NCBI GenBank assembly: GCA_022448425.1
Contig: JAKVCY010000113.1
Coordinates: 1-43,413 of the forward strand
DNA from: Thalassotalea sp.
GTDB lineage: Bacteria; Pseudomonadota; Gammaproteobacteria; Enterobacterales; Alteromonadaceae
DNA: 43,413 nucleotides
Direction of reading: 5' to 3'
The position numbers and the translations under genes are program-made. Below are positions 17,266 through 25,149 of the stretch, piece by piece; the first letter of the stretch is position 1; every line of letters begins with the position of its first letter. Below the pieces are notes generated by a model. The model did not search any database, was not told the origin of the DNA, and saw only the letters and a program-made list of their open reading frames with translations.

Positions 17266-17460
17266 TTAAATAGCGGGGCAATTATTAAATTGCTTGTCAG
17301 TAGGTTGAGGCATGAGGGCAGCAGAGATTTGTTGGTTGCGAAGCATTAATTGACGAGGTGCTTTGGTTTTGAACCACTCAAGCTCAAACTGTTGAATCAC
17401 TTCGAATAACTCTGGTGTTTGAAAGAATAGGCTTAATCCCTTACAACTAATGAGATTCAC
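17266..17460 (-). CDS. Small protein of unknown function, divergent from lexA
   Basis: A 64-residue ORF contains ELFEVIQQFELEWFKTKAP and PQPTDKQFNNCPAI; the composition is that of a soluble cytoplasmic protein with an amphipathic helix. A strong terminator lies directly downstream on the same strand, which supports it being a real transcription unit. The start codon at 17460 lacks a clear Shine-Dalgarno site. It is divergent from lexA, with the LexA box about 80 bp upstream of its start, so SOS control is possible but unproven. I do not recognise the family; it does not show the SulA pattern. Confidence 0.5.
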   Translation of the reverse strand: MNLISCKGLSLFFQTPELFEVIQQFELEWFKTKAPRQLMLRNQQISAALMPQPTDKQFNNCPAI

Positions 17461-17523
17461 CCATTTAGAAAAAATTCACTGAATCTGAAACCTACACGCT
17501 GAAAGGCCTGCTACAATTTAACC

Positions 17524-17551
17524 TTGCATATCCATACAGCATGTATATACT
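17524..17551 (+). promoter_or_regulatory. Sigma-70 promoter of lexA
   Basis: TTGCAT (17524-17529) and TATACT (17546-17551) are spaced by 16 bp and lie about 30 bp before the lexA start. The LexA box overlaps the -10, as in autoregulated lexA promoters. Confidence 0.65.
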
Positions 17552-17573
17552 CACAGTATCAATGTATGGATAT
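17528..17573. repeat. 11-bp inverted repeat enclosing the LexA box
   Basis: ATATCCATACA at 17528-17538 and TGTATGGATAT at 17563-17573 are perfect reverse complements. They flank the LexA box nearly symmetrically. Confidence 0.7.
17541..17556 (+). promoter_or_regulatory. LexA (SOS) box of lexA
   Basis: ATGTATATACTCACAG matches the CTGT-N8-ACAG consensus with one change and shares the 15 bases TGTATATACTCACAG with a box I recall from the E. coli lexA operator. A second, poorer half-match lies at 17524-17539 (TTGC-N8-ACAG). Confidence 0.8.
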
Positions 17574-17583
17574 TAGGGGCAAT

Positions 17584-18198
17584 ATGAAGCCATTAACCGC
17601 ACGACAATCGCAAATATTTGATCTTATTAAAGAGAAGATTGCAGATACTGGCATGCCGCCAACACGCGCTGAAATCGCCGAATTTTTTGGTTTTAAGTCA
17701 GCTAATGCTGCGGAAGAGCATTTAAAAGCCTTAGCGAAGAAAGGCTATATCGAGATGTTGCCTGGAACATCGCGTGGTATTCGCCTAGCCGAAGAAGTGA
17801 TTGAAGAAAGTGGCCTGCCTTTAATTGGTCGAGTTGCTGCTGGTGAACCTATATTGGCGCAAGAGCACGTTGAAGATCGCTACAAAATGGATGGTAATTT
17901 GTTCCATCCAGCTGCGGACTACTTATTGAGAGTGAACGGCGAAAGTATGAAAGACATTGGAATTTTGGACGGTGATTTACTTGCTGTTCACCAAACAACT
18001 GATGTTCACAACGGTCAGGTGATCGTTGCACGCGTTGAAGATGATGTGACGGTGAAACGATATAAACGTGAAGGTAATATCGTCTATTTGCATGCAGAAA
18101 ATGAAGAATTTGCGCCAATAAAAGTCGATCTAACGAGTCAGCATTTTAATGTCGAAGGTATTGCAGTCGGTGTTGTTCGAAATGCGGACTGGATGTAA
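17584..18198 (+). CDS. lexA: LexA, SOS-response repressor
   Basis: This 204-residue repressor binds SOS boxes and cleaves itself when stimulated by RecA-ssDNA. The N-terminal winged helix is typical ([30 protein letters not shown]). The cleavage site is Ala86-Gly87 in VAAGEP, and the catalytic dyad is Ser121 (NGESM) and Lys158 (VTVKR). Length is close to E. coli's 202. I chose the ATG at 17584, preceded by AGGGG, over the in-frame ATG at 17524, because the latter lies in the promoter/operator. A LexA box over the -10 shows autoregulation. A terminator follows. Confidence 0.97.
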   Translation: MKPLTARQSQIFDLIKEKIADTGMPPTRAEIAEFFGFKSANAAEEHLKALAKKGYIEMLPGTSRGIRLAEEVIEESGLPLIGRVAAGEPILAQEHVEDRYKMDGNLFHPAADYLLRVNGESMKDIGILDGDLLAVHQTTDVHNGQVIVARVEDDVTVKRYKREGNIVYLHAENEEFAPIKVDLTSQHFNVEGIAVGVVRNADWM

Positions 18199-18248
18199 AT
18201 TGGTTTGATTAAAAAATAACCATTTAGATTTCTCGATTTTACACCTCA

Positions 18249-18277
18249 AAAGCTAGCCAAATAGGCTAGCTTTTTTT
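18249..18277 (+). terminator. Rho-independent terminator of lexA
   Basis: AAAGCTAGCC and GGCTAGCTTT form a 10-bp stem with a 5-base loop, followed by a T-run (seven T in total after the C). Confidence 0.88.
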
Positions 18278-18644
18278 GTTTTTAGGATTTAACTACTTCT
18301 TCTCTAAGCCCTTTTTATAAAGGAATGTAAGGATATTTTGCGCAACGCTCCGGTTTTTACTTAGAGTTTTGACTCTACTCATGCTCAGGTGTTTTTTCGA
18401 ATATTTATTCTAATAAATTTCTAGATATTGTTTAAAAAGTGAGTAATTCTAGACTGATAAGTAGACAAGAATAATAACGAAAATAATAAAAAGGCATGAG
18501 TGCGCTAATCGCTTAAGTGCCTTCCAAATTTTATAGCAATAACAAGCAGCTCATTTTAGGCAGTGCAACCGTTTTGTAATGAAACATAGTTCTCTGTTGG
18601 TGGGTTGTCGACTTTGCTATTCAACAGGGTAGAGGAGATGTCGA
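18278..18644 (+). other. Gene-free leader of the cytochrome oxidase operon
   Basis: These 367 bases have no credible ORF and are AT-rich. They should contain the promoter of the oxidase operon, but I could not pick a convincing -35/-10 pair. An imperfect dyad (AAGGCA...TGCCTT, 18490-18522) is visible. The end holds AGAGGAG (18631-18637), the Shine-Dalgarno site for the GTG start at 18645. Confidence 0.45.
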
Positions 18645-20195
18645 GTGAGAAGACGTAACCTAGGTTGGCTGTTGGTGGGAAATCTACTTTCCTTTTCAGC
18701 TTGGGCGGAGATGGAGTTGAACCTGACCAAAGGGGTCACCAAGATTAGTAATGAGGTCTATGACCTGCATATGCTGATTTTGTGGATTTGTACGGTCATA
18801 GGGATCATTGTTTTTGGTGTGATGTTTTGGTCGATGATCTTTCATCGCAAATCAAAAGGCGTTACTCCAGCCACTTTTCATGAAAGTACCAAAGTCGAAG
18901 TACTTTGGACTGCAATTCCCATAGTTATCCTCATTGCTATGGCGATACCAGCGACGAGTACGCTGATAGAGATGGAAGATAACGATAATTCAGATATCAC
19001 CATCCTTGTTACTGGCTCGCAGTGGAAGTGGCATTACAAATACTTTGACCAAGACATTGAGTTCTACTCTGTGTTGTCTACCCCGCGTGAGCAGTTCGAC
19101 AATCTCGATGGCAATTCTGCTGAAAAAGGCGAGCACTACCTTTTAGAAGTTGATAAGCCACTTGTTATTCCAATCGATAAGAAAGTCCGGTTTCTGATCT
19201 CATCAGATGATGTTATTCACTCGTGGTGGGTGCCGGCGTTTGCTGTTAAGCAAGACGCTAACCCGGGTTTTATCAACGAAGCGTGGACGAGAGTAGATGA
19301 ACCAGGGGTGTACCGAGGTCAATGTGCTGAGCTATGTGGTAAAGACCATGGCTTTATGCCTATCGTTGTTGAAGTGAAAACTGAGGCTGACTATCAGTCT
19401 TGGATAGCGGAGCAAAAACAACTTGTTGCAGACGCTAAGGCTGCAGAGGCAGCTTCACTTAACGCTAGCTTATCGATGGATGAATTGATGGAGCTAGGTG
19501 AAACAACATACAACGCCTATTGCGCAGCTTGTCACCAACCAAATGGCCAAGGTTTGCCACCAGCATTCCCTGCTCTAAAAGGCAGCCCTGTCGCTACAAC
19601 AGGTGCTGTTAGCGAGCACATCAATATCATTCTTAACGGTAAAGCAGCGATGCCAGCATTCGGTAAGCAATTGTCGAAAAAAGAAATCGCCGCAGTAACA
19701 ACCTACGAGCGTAATGCGTGGAGTAACAACACTGGCGATATGGTGCAAGCTGCTGATGTTGATGCACAAGCATCAGGAGGCACGGCAGTTAGTGGTGGTG
19801 CAGCTGACGATGGTGCATCAATGGATGCGGCGCCAGCGGCAGAGCCTGCTGCCGAGCCAGAAGATTTATCGAAGGTTTACACCAAAGAAGAGCTGATGGT
19901 TAAGGGCGAGGCTGTCTATATGAAAGCATGTGTAGCTTGCCATCAAGCAACAGGTATGGGTTTACCTCCAGCGTTTCCATCGCTTATCGGCAGTCCAATT
20001 ATCAAAGGGGATGTCAGCGCACACATCGATATTGTTTACAGCGGTAGTAAGAAGAATCCATCTATGCAGGCCTTTAGCAGTCAGCTAACAAAAACGGAAA
20101 TCGCGGCAGTGGTTACCTACGAGCGAAACGCTTGGGGTAACGATAGCGGTGACCTTGTTCAACCAGCAGATGTTGATGCACACAGTGGTAAGTAG
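18645..20195 (+). CDS. ctaC: Cytochrome c oxidase subunit II with two fused cytochrome c domains
   Basis: This 516-residue, CuA-bearing subunit II takes electrons from cytochrome c. A signal peptide (to about residue 21, SAWA), two membrane spans (about 42-66 and 87-107) and the cupredoxin domain follow in order. CuA ligands are visible: H192, C227, E229, C231, H235, M238. Two heme c domains come next: C293-A-A-C-H297 with M336, and C429-V-A-C-H433 with likely ligand M474. They are similar to each other (GLPPAFP and the TYERNAW region in both), with an Ala/Pro-rich linker between. The GTG start follows AGAGGAG; an ATG 7 bp upstream is out of frame and hits a stop after six codons. First gene of the oxidase operon. 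Confidence 0.96.
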   Translation: MRRRNLGWLLVGNLLSFSAWAEMELNLTKGVTKISNEVYDLHMLILWICTVIGIIVFGVMFWSMIFHRKSKGVTPATFHESTKVEVLWTAIPIVILIAMAIPATSTLIEMEDNDNSDITILVTGSQWKWHYKYFDQDIEFYSVLSTPREQFDNLDGNSAEKGEHYLLEVDKPLVIPIDKKVRFLISSDDVIHSWWVPAFAVKQDANPGFINEAWTRVDEPGVYRGQCAELCGKDHGFMPIVVEVKTEADYQSWIAEQKQLVADAKAAEAASLNASLSMDELMELGETTYNAYCAACHQPNGQGLPPAFPALKGSPVATTGAVSEHINIILNGKAAMPAFGKQLSKKEIAAVTTYERNAWSNNTGDMVQAADVDAQASGGTAVSGGAADDGASMDAAPAAEPAAEPEDLSKVYTKEELMVKGEAVYMKACVACHQATGMGLPPAFPSLIGSPIIKGDVSAHIDIVYSGSKKNPSMQAFSSQLTKTEIAAVVTYERNAWGNDSGDLVQPADVDAHSGK

Positions 20196-20207
20196 GGAGG
20201 AGTAATT

Positions 20208-21803
20208 ATGACGACTGATACCATTCACGATACAGATCATCAACATGATGACCATCATGAACATAAAATGACGGGGATAAAACGCTGGTTGTATACCACT
20301 AACCATAAAGACATAGGTTCAATGTACTTGTGGTTCTCATTCATTATGTTTCTAACTGGTGGTGCAATGGCGATGGTCATCCGTGCCGAGCTTTTCCAAC
20401 CAGGTTTGCAAATAGTTGACCCTGATTTCTTCAATCAGATGACTACAGTTCACGGCTTGATCATGGTCTTCGGTGCCATCATGCCAGCCTTTACGGGCTT
20501 AGCAAACTGGATGATTCCGATGATGATCGGTGCGCCAGATATGGCATTACCTCGATTGAACAACTGGAGTTTCTGGATTCTGCCATTTGCGTTTTCCATT
20601 TTACTTATGTCGTTCTTTATTGGGAGCGGGGCACCTAACTTCGGGTGGACCTTCTACGCACCGCTTTCAACCACTTACAGTAATGGCAGTACTGCGTTCT
20701 TCGTGTTTGCCGTCCACATCATGGGTATATCCTCGATAATGGGTGCCATCAACATCGTGGTGACCATCATGAATATGCGTGCGCCAGGTATGACTTACAT
20801 GAAGATGCCATTATTCGTATGGACGTTCTTTATAACAGCCTATCTGCTTGTCGCTGTTATGCCTGTACTAGCAGGTGTAGTAACTATGGTATTAACAGAC
20901 ACCTACTTCGGCACAAGCTTCTTCGATGCCGCAGGTGGTGGTGATCCGGTTATGTTCCAGCATATTTTCTGGTTCTTTGGTCACCCTGAAGTTTACATCA
21001 TGATTCTACCAGCGTTCGGTATTGTCTCGACAACAATTCCAACCTTCTCGCGAAAACCACTGTTTGGTTATAGCTCAATGGTATATGCGACTGCATCGAT
21101 TGCATTCTTATCATTCATCGTGTGGGCACATCACATGTTTACCACGGGCATGCCGCTATTCGGTGAATTATTCTTCATGTACTGCACCATGCTCATTGCG
21201 GTGCCGACAGGAGTGAAAGTATTTAACTGGGTAGCGACTATGTGGCGGGGGGCAATTAGCTTTGAAACGCCAATGTTGTTCTCGATTGCGTTTGTCATTC
21301 TATTCACCATCGGCGGCTTTTCTGGTTTGATGCTCGCTATGACGCCGGTTGACTTCCAATATCACGATACATATTTCGTGGTGGCACATTTCCATTATGT
21401 ATTAGTGACTGGCGCCCTATTCTCTATTTATGCGGGTGCATACTACTGGCTGCCGAAATGGACTGGCTACATGTATGACGATGCATTGAGTAAATGGCAC
21501 TTCTGGTGCTCGCTCATCTCAGTGAACTTATTATTTTTCCCAATGCACTTCTTAGGATTGGCTGGTATGCCGCGCCGTATTCCAGATTACGCGCTGCAGT
21601 TCGCAGACTTTAACAAATGGGTCAGTATTGGCGGCTTTGCCTTTGGTTTATCGCAGCTGATTTTCTTAGCTGTAGTGATTAAGTGTATTCGTGGTGGTGA
21701 GAAGTCTGAAGCGAAAACATGGGATGGTGCAACAGGTTTAGAGTGGACGGTGCCTTCGCCAGCGCCATATCACACGTTTGAAAAGCCACCGAAAATTGAT
21801 TAA
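20208..21803 (+). CDS. ctaD: Cytochrome c oxidase subunit I
   Basis: This 531-residue, 12-span catalytic subunit carries heme a and the heme a3-CuB site for oxygen reduction and proton pumping. TTVHG holds the low-spin heme ligand, and WFFGHPEVYIMIL holds the CuB His and cross-linked Tyr of A-type oxidases (GHPEVY). HHMF gives two further CuB ligands, GVKVFNW carries the K-channel Lys, and VAHFHYVL holds the heme a3 and heme a ligands. APDMALPRLNNWSFW supplies the D-channel Asp and Asn residues. The N-terminus is His-rich (HDTDHQHDDHHEHK). GGAGG precedes the ATG, 12 bp after ctaC. A 148-bp gap with an inverted repeat separates it from ctaG. Confidence 0.97.
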   Translation: MTTDTIHDTDHQHDDHHEHKMTGIKRWLYTTNHKDIGSMYLWFSFIMFLTGGAMAMVIRAELFQPGLQIVDPDFFNQMTTVHGLIMVFGAIMPAFTGLANWMIPMMIGAPDMALPRLNNWSFWILPFAFSILLMSFFIGSGAPNFGWTFYAPLSTTYSNGSTAFFVFAVHIMGISSIMGAINIVVTIMNMRAPGMTYMKMPLFVWTFFITAYLLVAVMPVLAGVVTMVLTDTYFGTSFFDAAGGGDPVMFQHIFWFFGHPEVYIMILPAFGIVSTTIPTFSRKPLFGYSSMVYATASIAFLSFIVWAHHMFTTGMPLFGELFFMYCTMLIAVPTGVKVFNWVATMWRGAISFETPMLFSIAFVILFTIGGFSGLMLAMTPVDFQYHDTYFVVAHFHYVLVTGALFSIYAGAYYWLPKWTGYMYDDALSKWHFWCSLISVNLLFFPMHFLGLAGMPRRIPDYALQFADFNKWVSIGGFAFGLSQLIFLAVVIKCIRGGEKSEAKTWDGATGLEWTVPSPAPYHTFEKPPKID

Positions 21804-21818
21804 TTGAATTGCTGAGTC

Positions 21819-21900
21819 GTGATGTCGCCTACTTCTGGGTTGAATGTACTCATGTAGATTTCTAAATTCCGTGCATTCGCCTTGAATTAAACGACATCAC
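21819..21900 (+). repeat. Inverted repeat between ctaD and ctaG
   Basis: GTGATGTCG (21819-21827) and CGACATCAC (21892-21900) are perfect reverse complements 64 bases apart. A smaller inner pair, GAATG and CATTC, lies between them. In mRNA this could fold into a branched hairpin within the operon. No reading frame of note is inside. Confidence 0.5.
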
Positions 21901-21951
21901 AAACCAGCAAAAACATTTAAGTAGCAAGTAGCAGAAAGAAGGGAAAACGTT

Positions 21952-22494
21952 ATGGCTCAAGTACCTGAACAAAATATTGCTAAAACCGCCAAGAAGTTAG
22001 TGCTCGTTGTGTTTGCGATGTTCGGCTTTGGTTTTGCGATGGTGCCTTTGTATGACGTTTTCTGCGATATCACGGGGCTCAATGGTAAAACCTCGGATAC
22101 GGCAGCACAGGTAAATGAGAATGGTGTCGACGAATCTAGGCTAGTGACGGTGCAGTTTATCAGCCACTTAGCGAAAGGCATTCCATGGCAGTTTGAGCCT
22201 ATGGTGCGGGAGATTCAGGTACACCCGGGCGAAACAAAAATAATAAAATTTTATGCAAAAAATGAATCGGTGAAGGACATTGTCGGGCAAGCAGTACCGT
22301 CAGTGTCTCCTGGTCAGGCAGCACTCTATTTTCAAAAAATTGAGTGTTTTTGTTTTAACCAGCAGCCGTTAAAGGCGAATGAGGATGTTGAGATGGCATT
22401 GCAGTTTTATGTCGACCCCGAATTACCAAGGGATGTTTCAACGCTAACTTTGTCGTACACTTTATACGACATCACGCCTAAAGCAGATTCTTAA
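21952..22494 (+). CDS. ctaG: Cox11/CtaG copper chaperone for cytochrome oxidase
   Basis: This 180-residue protein inserts copper into the CuB site of subunit I. It has one N-terminal membrane span (about 15-33) followed by MVPLYDVFC, the conserved Cys38 segment, and a periplasmic immunoglobulin-like domain with the copper-binding pair C132-F-C134 in IECFCFNQQPL. The ATG follows GAAGGGAAAACGTT. It lies between ctaD and ctaE, the usual place in proteobacteria. Confidence 0.96.
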   Translation: MAQVPEQNIAKTAKKLVLVVFAMFGFGFAMVPLYDVFCDITGLNGKTSDTAAQVNENGVDESRLVTVQFISHLAKGIPWQFEPMVREIQVHPGETKIIKFYAKNESVKDIVGQAVPSVSPGQAALYFQKIECFCFNQQPLKANEDVEMALQFYVDPELPRDVSTLTLSYTLYDITPKADS

Positions 22495-22523
22495 GCGTAA
22501 AAACGCTTTAAAGGGGAATTACG

Positions 22524-23408
22524 ATGAACAGTAAAGAATATGAAACTTATTACGTACCAGCGCAGAGTCATTGGCCTCTCGTTGGTGCTATCGCGTTATT
22601 TTTAATTGCGATAGGCGCAGGTCAGTTTGTTTCAACTTTGGCTTCTGGGGAAGATAGCTGGGGTGGTTGGGTACTCATTGCGGGTATAGCCATGGTGATT
22701 TACATGGTTTATGGCTGGTTCAGCAATGTGATTCACGAGTCGATGGCGGGCAAATATAGTCAACAGATGGATAACTCGTTCAAACAAGGAATGAGTTGGT
22801 TTATTTTCTCTGAAGTGATGTTCTTCGCGGCTTTCTTTGGTGCTTTACTTTATGCACGAGTTTTTTCGGTGCCTTGGCTTGACGGTGCAGGAAATAACTT
22901 AATGACAGGCGAAGTGCTTTGGCCTGAATTCACTGCCTCTTGGCCGTTAATCAAAACACCTGATGGTACTGAGACCACCGCGATGGGCTGGTACGGTTTA
23001 CCTCTAATTAATACGTTATTGCTACTAACATCTTCAGTGACAGCCCACTTTGCGCATGTCGCTTTGGAACATGACAAACGACCACAAGTTAAATTCTGGT
23101 TAGGTTTAACTATTCTACTTGGTGCAGTGTTTTTATGCCTACAAGTTGCTGAGTATGCACATGCTTACTCAGAAGAAATGAAACTCTACTTAGACAGCGG
23201 TATATACGGTAATACCTTCTTTATGCTGACAGGTTTCCATGGTATGCACGTGACCTTAGGGACAATCATGTTGATTGTGGTCTTTATTCGTATCATGAAA
23301 GGCCACTTTACTTCTAAGAATCACTTTGCCTTTCAAGCTGCAAGTTGGTACTGGCACTTTGTTGACGTTGTTTGGGTGCTGCTATTTGTATTTGTTTACA
23401 TCATTTAA
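22524..23408 (+). CDS. ctaE: Cytochrome c oxidase subunit III
   Basis: This 294-residue, seven-span subunit stabilises the oxidase and its proton uptake. The N-terminal YYVPAQSHWPL, the SNVIHESMAGKYS loop, FIFSEVMFFAAFFGALLY with its conserved Glu, and the C-terminal TGFHGMHVTLGT and ASWYWHFVDVVWVLLF are family hallmarks. A good ribosome binding site (AAAGGGGAA) precedes the ATG, 29 bp after ctaG. A GC-rich hairpin 21 bp downstream could end or process the transcript. Confidence 0.96.
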   Translation: MNSKEYETYYVPAQSHWPLVGAIALFLIAIGAGQFVSTLASGEDSWGGWVLIAGIAMVIYMVYGWFSNVIHESMAGKYSQQMDNSFKQGMSWFIFSEVMFFAAFFGALLYARVFSVPWLDGAGNNLMTGEVLWPEFTASWPLIKTPDGTETTAMGWYGLPLINTLLLLTSSVTAHFAHVALEHDKRPQVKFWLGLTILLGAVFLCLQVAEYAHAYSEEMKLYLDSGIYGNTFFMLTGFHGMHVTLGTIMLIVVFIRIMKGHFTSKNHFAFQAASWYWHFVDVVWVLLFVFVYII

Positions 23409-23429
23409 TCGCAGCGTCGTTTTTCACAT

Positions 23430-23449
23430 TGCGAGGCGAAAGCCTCGCA
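23430..23449. terminator. GAAA-tetraloop hairpin after ctaE
   Basis: TGCGAGGC-GAAA-GCCTCGCA is an 8-bp GC-rich stem with a stable tetraloop. It is followed only by TTTAAAA, so termination may be partial. It lies between converging genes and could serve both strands. Confidence 0.55.
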
Positions 23450-23513
23450 TTTAAAACGCTTTTATACGCATCAGCGTTCGCTAAATGACTAGAGAACGAT
23501 AAAACAAATTAGC

Positions 23514-23723
23514 TTAGAAAGGGCGAGGGTTAGGGGTAATAACGCCAGTAAGAATACCGAGTAACAATAGGAGCACGATAACGACGGATGTCATCACTCG
23601 TCGACCGATAAATTTTGACATTGATGGCTGATTGGGGTCGTTTTTATTCATCATCATTAATGCTTTAAATAAGTTGTAAATCATAAAGCCAAGTAGTCCG
23701 ACAATGACGATTTTTATTAACAT
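23514..23723 (-). CDS. DUF2909 twin-span small membrane protein
   Basis: A 69-residue protein has two membrane helices (LIKIVIVGLLGFMIYNLF and MTSVVIVLLLLLGILTGVI) joined by a polar loop, matching the DUF2909 family that sits beside oxidase clusters in many gammaproteobacteria. I use the ATG at 23723, preceded by GAGGG at good spacing; an upstream in-frame TTG at 23741 is less likely. It is the only minus-strand gene of the cluster and diverges from surf1 with 23 bp between start codons. Function unknown, possibly in oxidase assembly. Confidence 0.8.
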   Translation of the reverse strand: MLIKIVIVGLLGFMIYNLFKALMMMNKNDPNQPSMSKFIGRRVMTSVVIVLLLLLGILTGVITPNPRPF

Positions 23724-23746
23724 GTTAATCCCTCGAGCCAAGTGTT

Positions 23747-24526
23747 ATGCCAGCTAAAGCGCAACAAACAGCGAAAACTGATAAACAGCGTAGCTGGCTG
23801 TCATCCATCAACTGGATATGGTGTGTTATTACCTTGCTGGTTTTTTCGCTGTTAATCAAGTTAGGCAGTTGGCAACTGACAAGAGCCGAGGAAAAAGAAC
23901 AGCGCTTGGCACGTATTAATGAGCTTGTCGGGACAGAGCATCAGTCGCTAGAGCGGGCAGTTAGCGCATTAAGTGATGAGTTGGAGTTGAACGATCAGCC
24001 AGTGCTCTTAAATGGTACGTTTGAAAGTGAAGTACTTATTCTTCACGATAATCAAACATTAAATGGGCAACTGGGGTATCGCGTTTATCAGTTGTTTAAC
24101 CATCAAAATCAAATGCCCGTGTTAGTTAATTTAGGTTGGGTAAAAGGTAATAAAGACCGCAGCGTAATTCCCAGTGTCGAAGCGATGGCGGGAACATACC
24201 AGATAAAAGGAAATATCCGTATTGTAGAGTCGCCAATGGTGCTAGCAACACAATCGTACCAATGGCAACCCAATATACCTTTAAGGGTTCAGCAAATTGA
24301 TACGGACGTAATGTCTAAGATACTTGGCCAACAGCTACTCCCCTTTGTTGTGTATGTTGATACCGATGAAGCCATAGGTTACCAGAAGGGTTGGCAACCT
24401 ATTGTTATGCCCCCTGAGAAGCACCGAGGTTACGCTTTTCAGTGGTTTAGTTTAGCTATTGCATGGCTGGTCTTAATGATCGTCGCCGCTTTTAAGAACA
24501 ATAAACAGGCTGAAATTAATGAGTGA
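23747..24526 (+). CDS. SURF1-family oxidase assembly protein
   Basis: This 259-residue assembly factor is thought to aid heme a insertion into subunit I. It has the typical two-span form. The N-terminal helix (about 18-42) is followed by LGSWQLTRAEEKEQRL. The periplasmic domain includes the VLVNLGWVKGNKDR region, and a C-terminal span follows the signature HRGYAFQWFSLAIAW. The ATG at 23747 lacks a strong Shine-Dalgarno site. It overlaps the next gene by 8 bp. Its promoter region is shared with the divergent DUF2909 gene. Confidence 0.93.
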   Translation: MPAKAQQTAKTDKQRSWLSSINWIWCVITLLVFSLLIKLGSWQLTRAEEKEQRLARINELVGTEHQSLERAVSALSDELELNDQPVLLNGTFESEVLILHDNQTLNGQLGYRVYQLFNHQNQMPVLVNLGWVKGNKDRSVIPSVEAMAGTYQIKGNIRIVESPMVLATQSYQWQPNIPLRVQQIDTDVMSKILGQQLLPFVVYVDTDEAIGYQKGWQPIVMPPEKHRGYAFQWFSLAIAWLVLMIVAAFKNNKQAEINE

Positions 24527-25136
24527 ACTTATGCCAGAGTCAATACCGCAAAATATGCCAGAACAACAACAGCAACCATCGAAAGCGCAAGTTCGAAGTG
24601 GCAGGCGAAGTTTTATTATGGTGTGCGTTGTTTTCTTGTTGCCAATTGTTATTGCTAAGTTAGCACTCGAAAAGCAATGGTTAAATTACGGAGTTACCAA
24701 CCAAGGACAATTGCTAGATACTCCGGTCTCCTTAGCCGACCTTGGCCTTGCTGACATTCAGTCGGACAAACAATGGCTCATTGTTTACAGACAACCTAGT
24801 CAATGTGAGCAGTGGTGTATGCAATCAGTTAATGCGTTGAGTAATACCTATATAGCGCTAGGTAAAGATATGACGCGTGTGACCCCAGTAATCTTGTCGT
24901 CCAAAAACGCACAGCAAATTGATGTAAATGAGTTATCACTTACTAAATGGATTCATTTTTCAAAGACATTAATGAATCACGAATTGCTTAATGAATCGAA
25001 GGTTTTCGTCGTTGATCCGCTGGGAAATGTGGTGCTTAGCCATAAACCACCGACACAGGTGAGCCAACTCCCTAGTTTTGGTAAGGCGATTGTTGCTGAT
25101 ATGAAGAAGCTGTTGAAGTACTCAAGAGTAGGCTAG
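24519..25136 (+). CDS. SCO-like single-span membrane protein with CxxxC
   Basis: A 205-residue protein has a Gln/Pro-rich cytoplasmic N-terminus (1-30), one membrane helix (about 31-50) and a periplasmic domain. The domain has a thioredoxin-like order of strands: QWLIVYRQPSQC, then VTPVILSS, then SKVFVVDPLGNVVLSH. C96-EQW-C100 stands where SCO copper chaperones have their CPDVC motif, but I see no clear SCO-type C-terminal His ligand. It overlaps surf1 (ATGA-type coupling) and precedes ctaA by 13 bp. Homologues are often left as hypothetical oxidase-associated proteins. A thiol-reductase or copper-relay role in CuA/CuB assembly is inferred. Confidence 0.75.
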   Translation: MSELMPESIPQNMPEQQQQPSKAQVRSGRRSFIMVCVVFLLPIVIAKLALEKQWLNYGVTNQGQLLDTPVSLADLGLADIQSDKQWLIVYRQPSQCEQWCMQSVNALSNTYIALGKDMTRVTPVILSSKNAQQIDVNELSLTKWIHFSKTLMNHELLNESKVFVVDPLGNVVLSHKPPTQVSQLPSFGKAIVADMKKLLKYSRVG

Positions 25137-25149
25137 GAGTTGTTTGTTT

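Noticed and set aside
18490..18522. AAGGCA...TGCCTT dyad upstream of ctaC as a terminator or riboswitch
   Set aside because: Only 6+3 paired bases with a large internal mismatch; no T-run and no known riboswitch pattern.
18638..18658. Six-codon ORF (ATG at 18638) overlapping the ctaC start, considered as a leader peptide
   Set aside because: AGGAG is immediately next to this ATG, too close for initiation, but well placed for the GTG at 18645.
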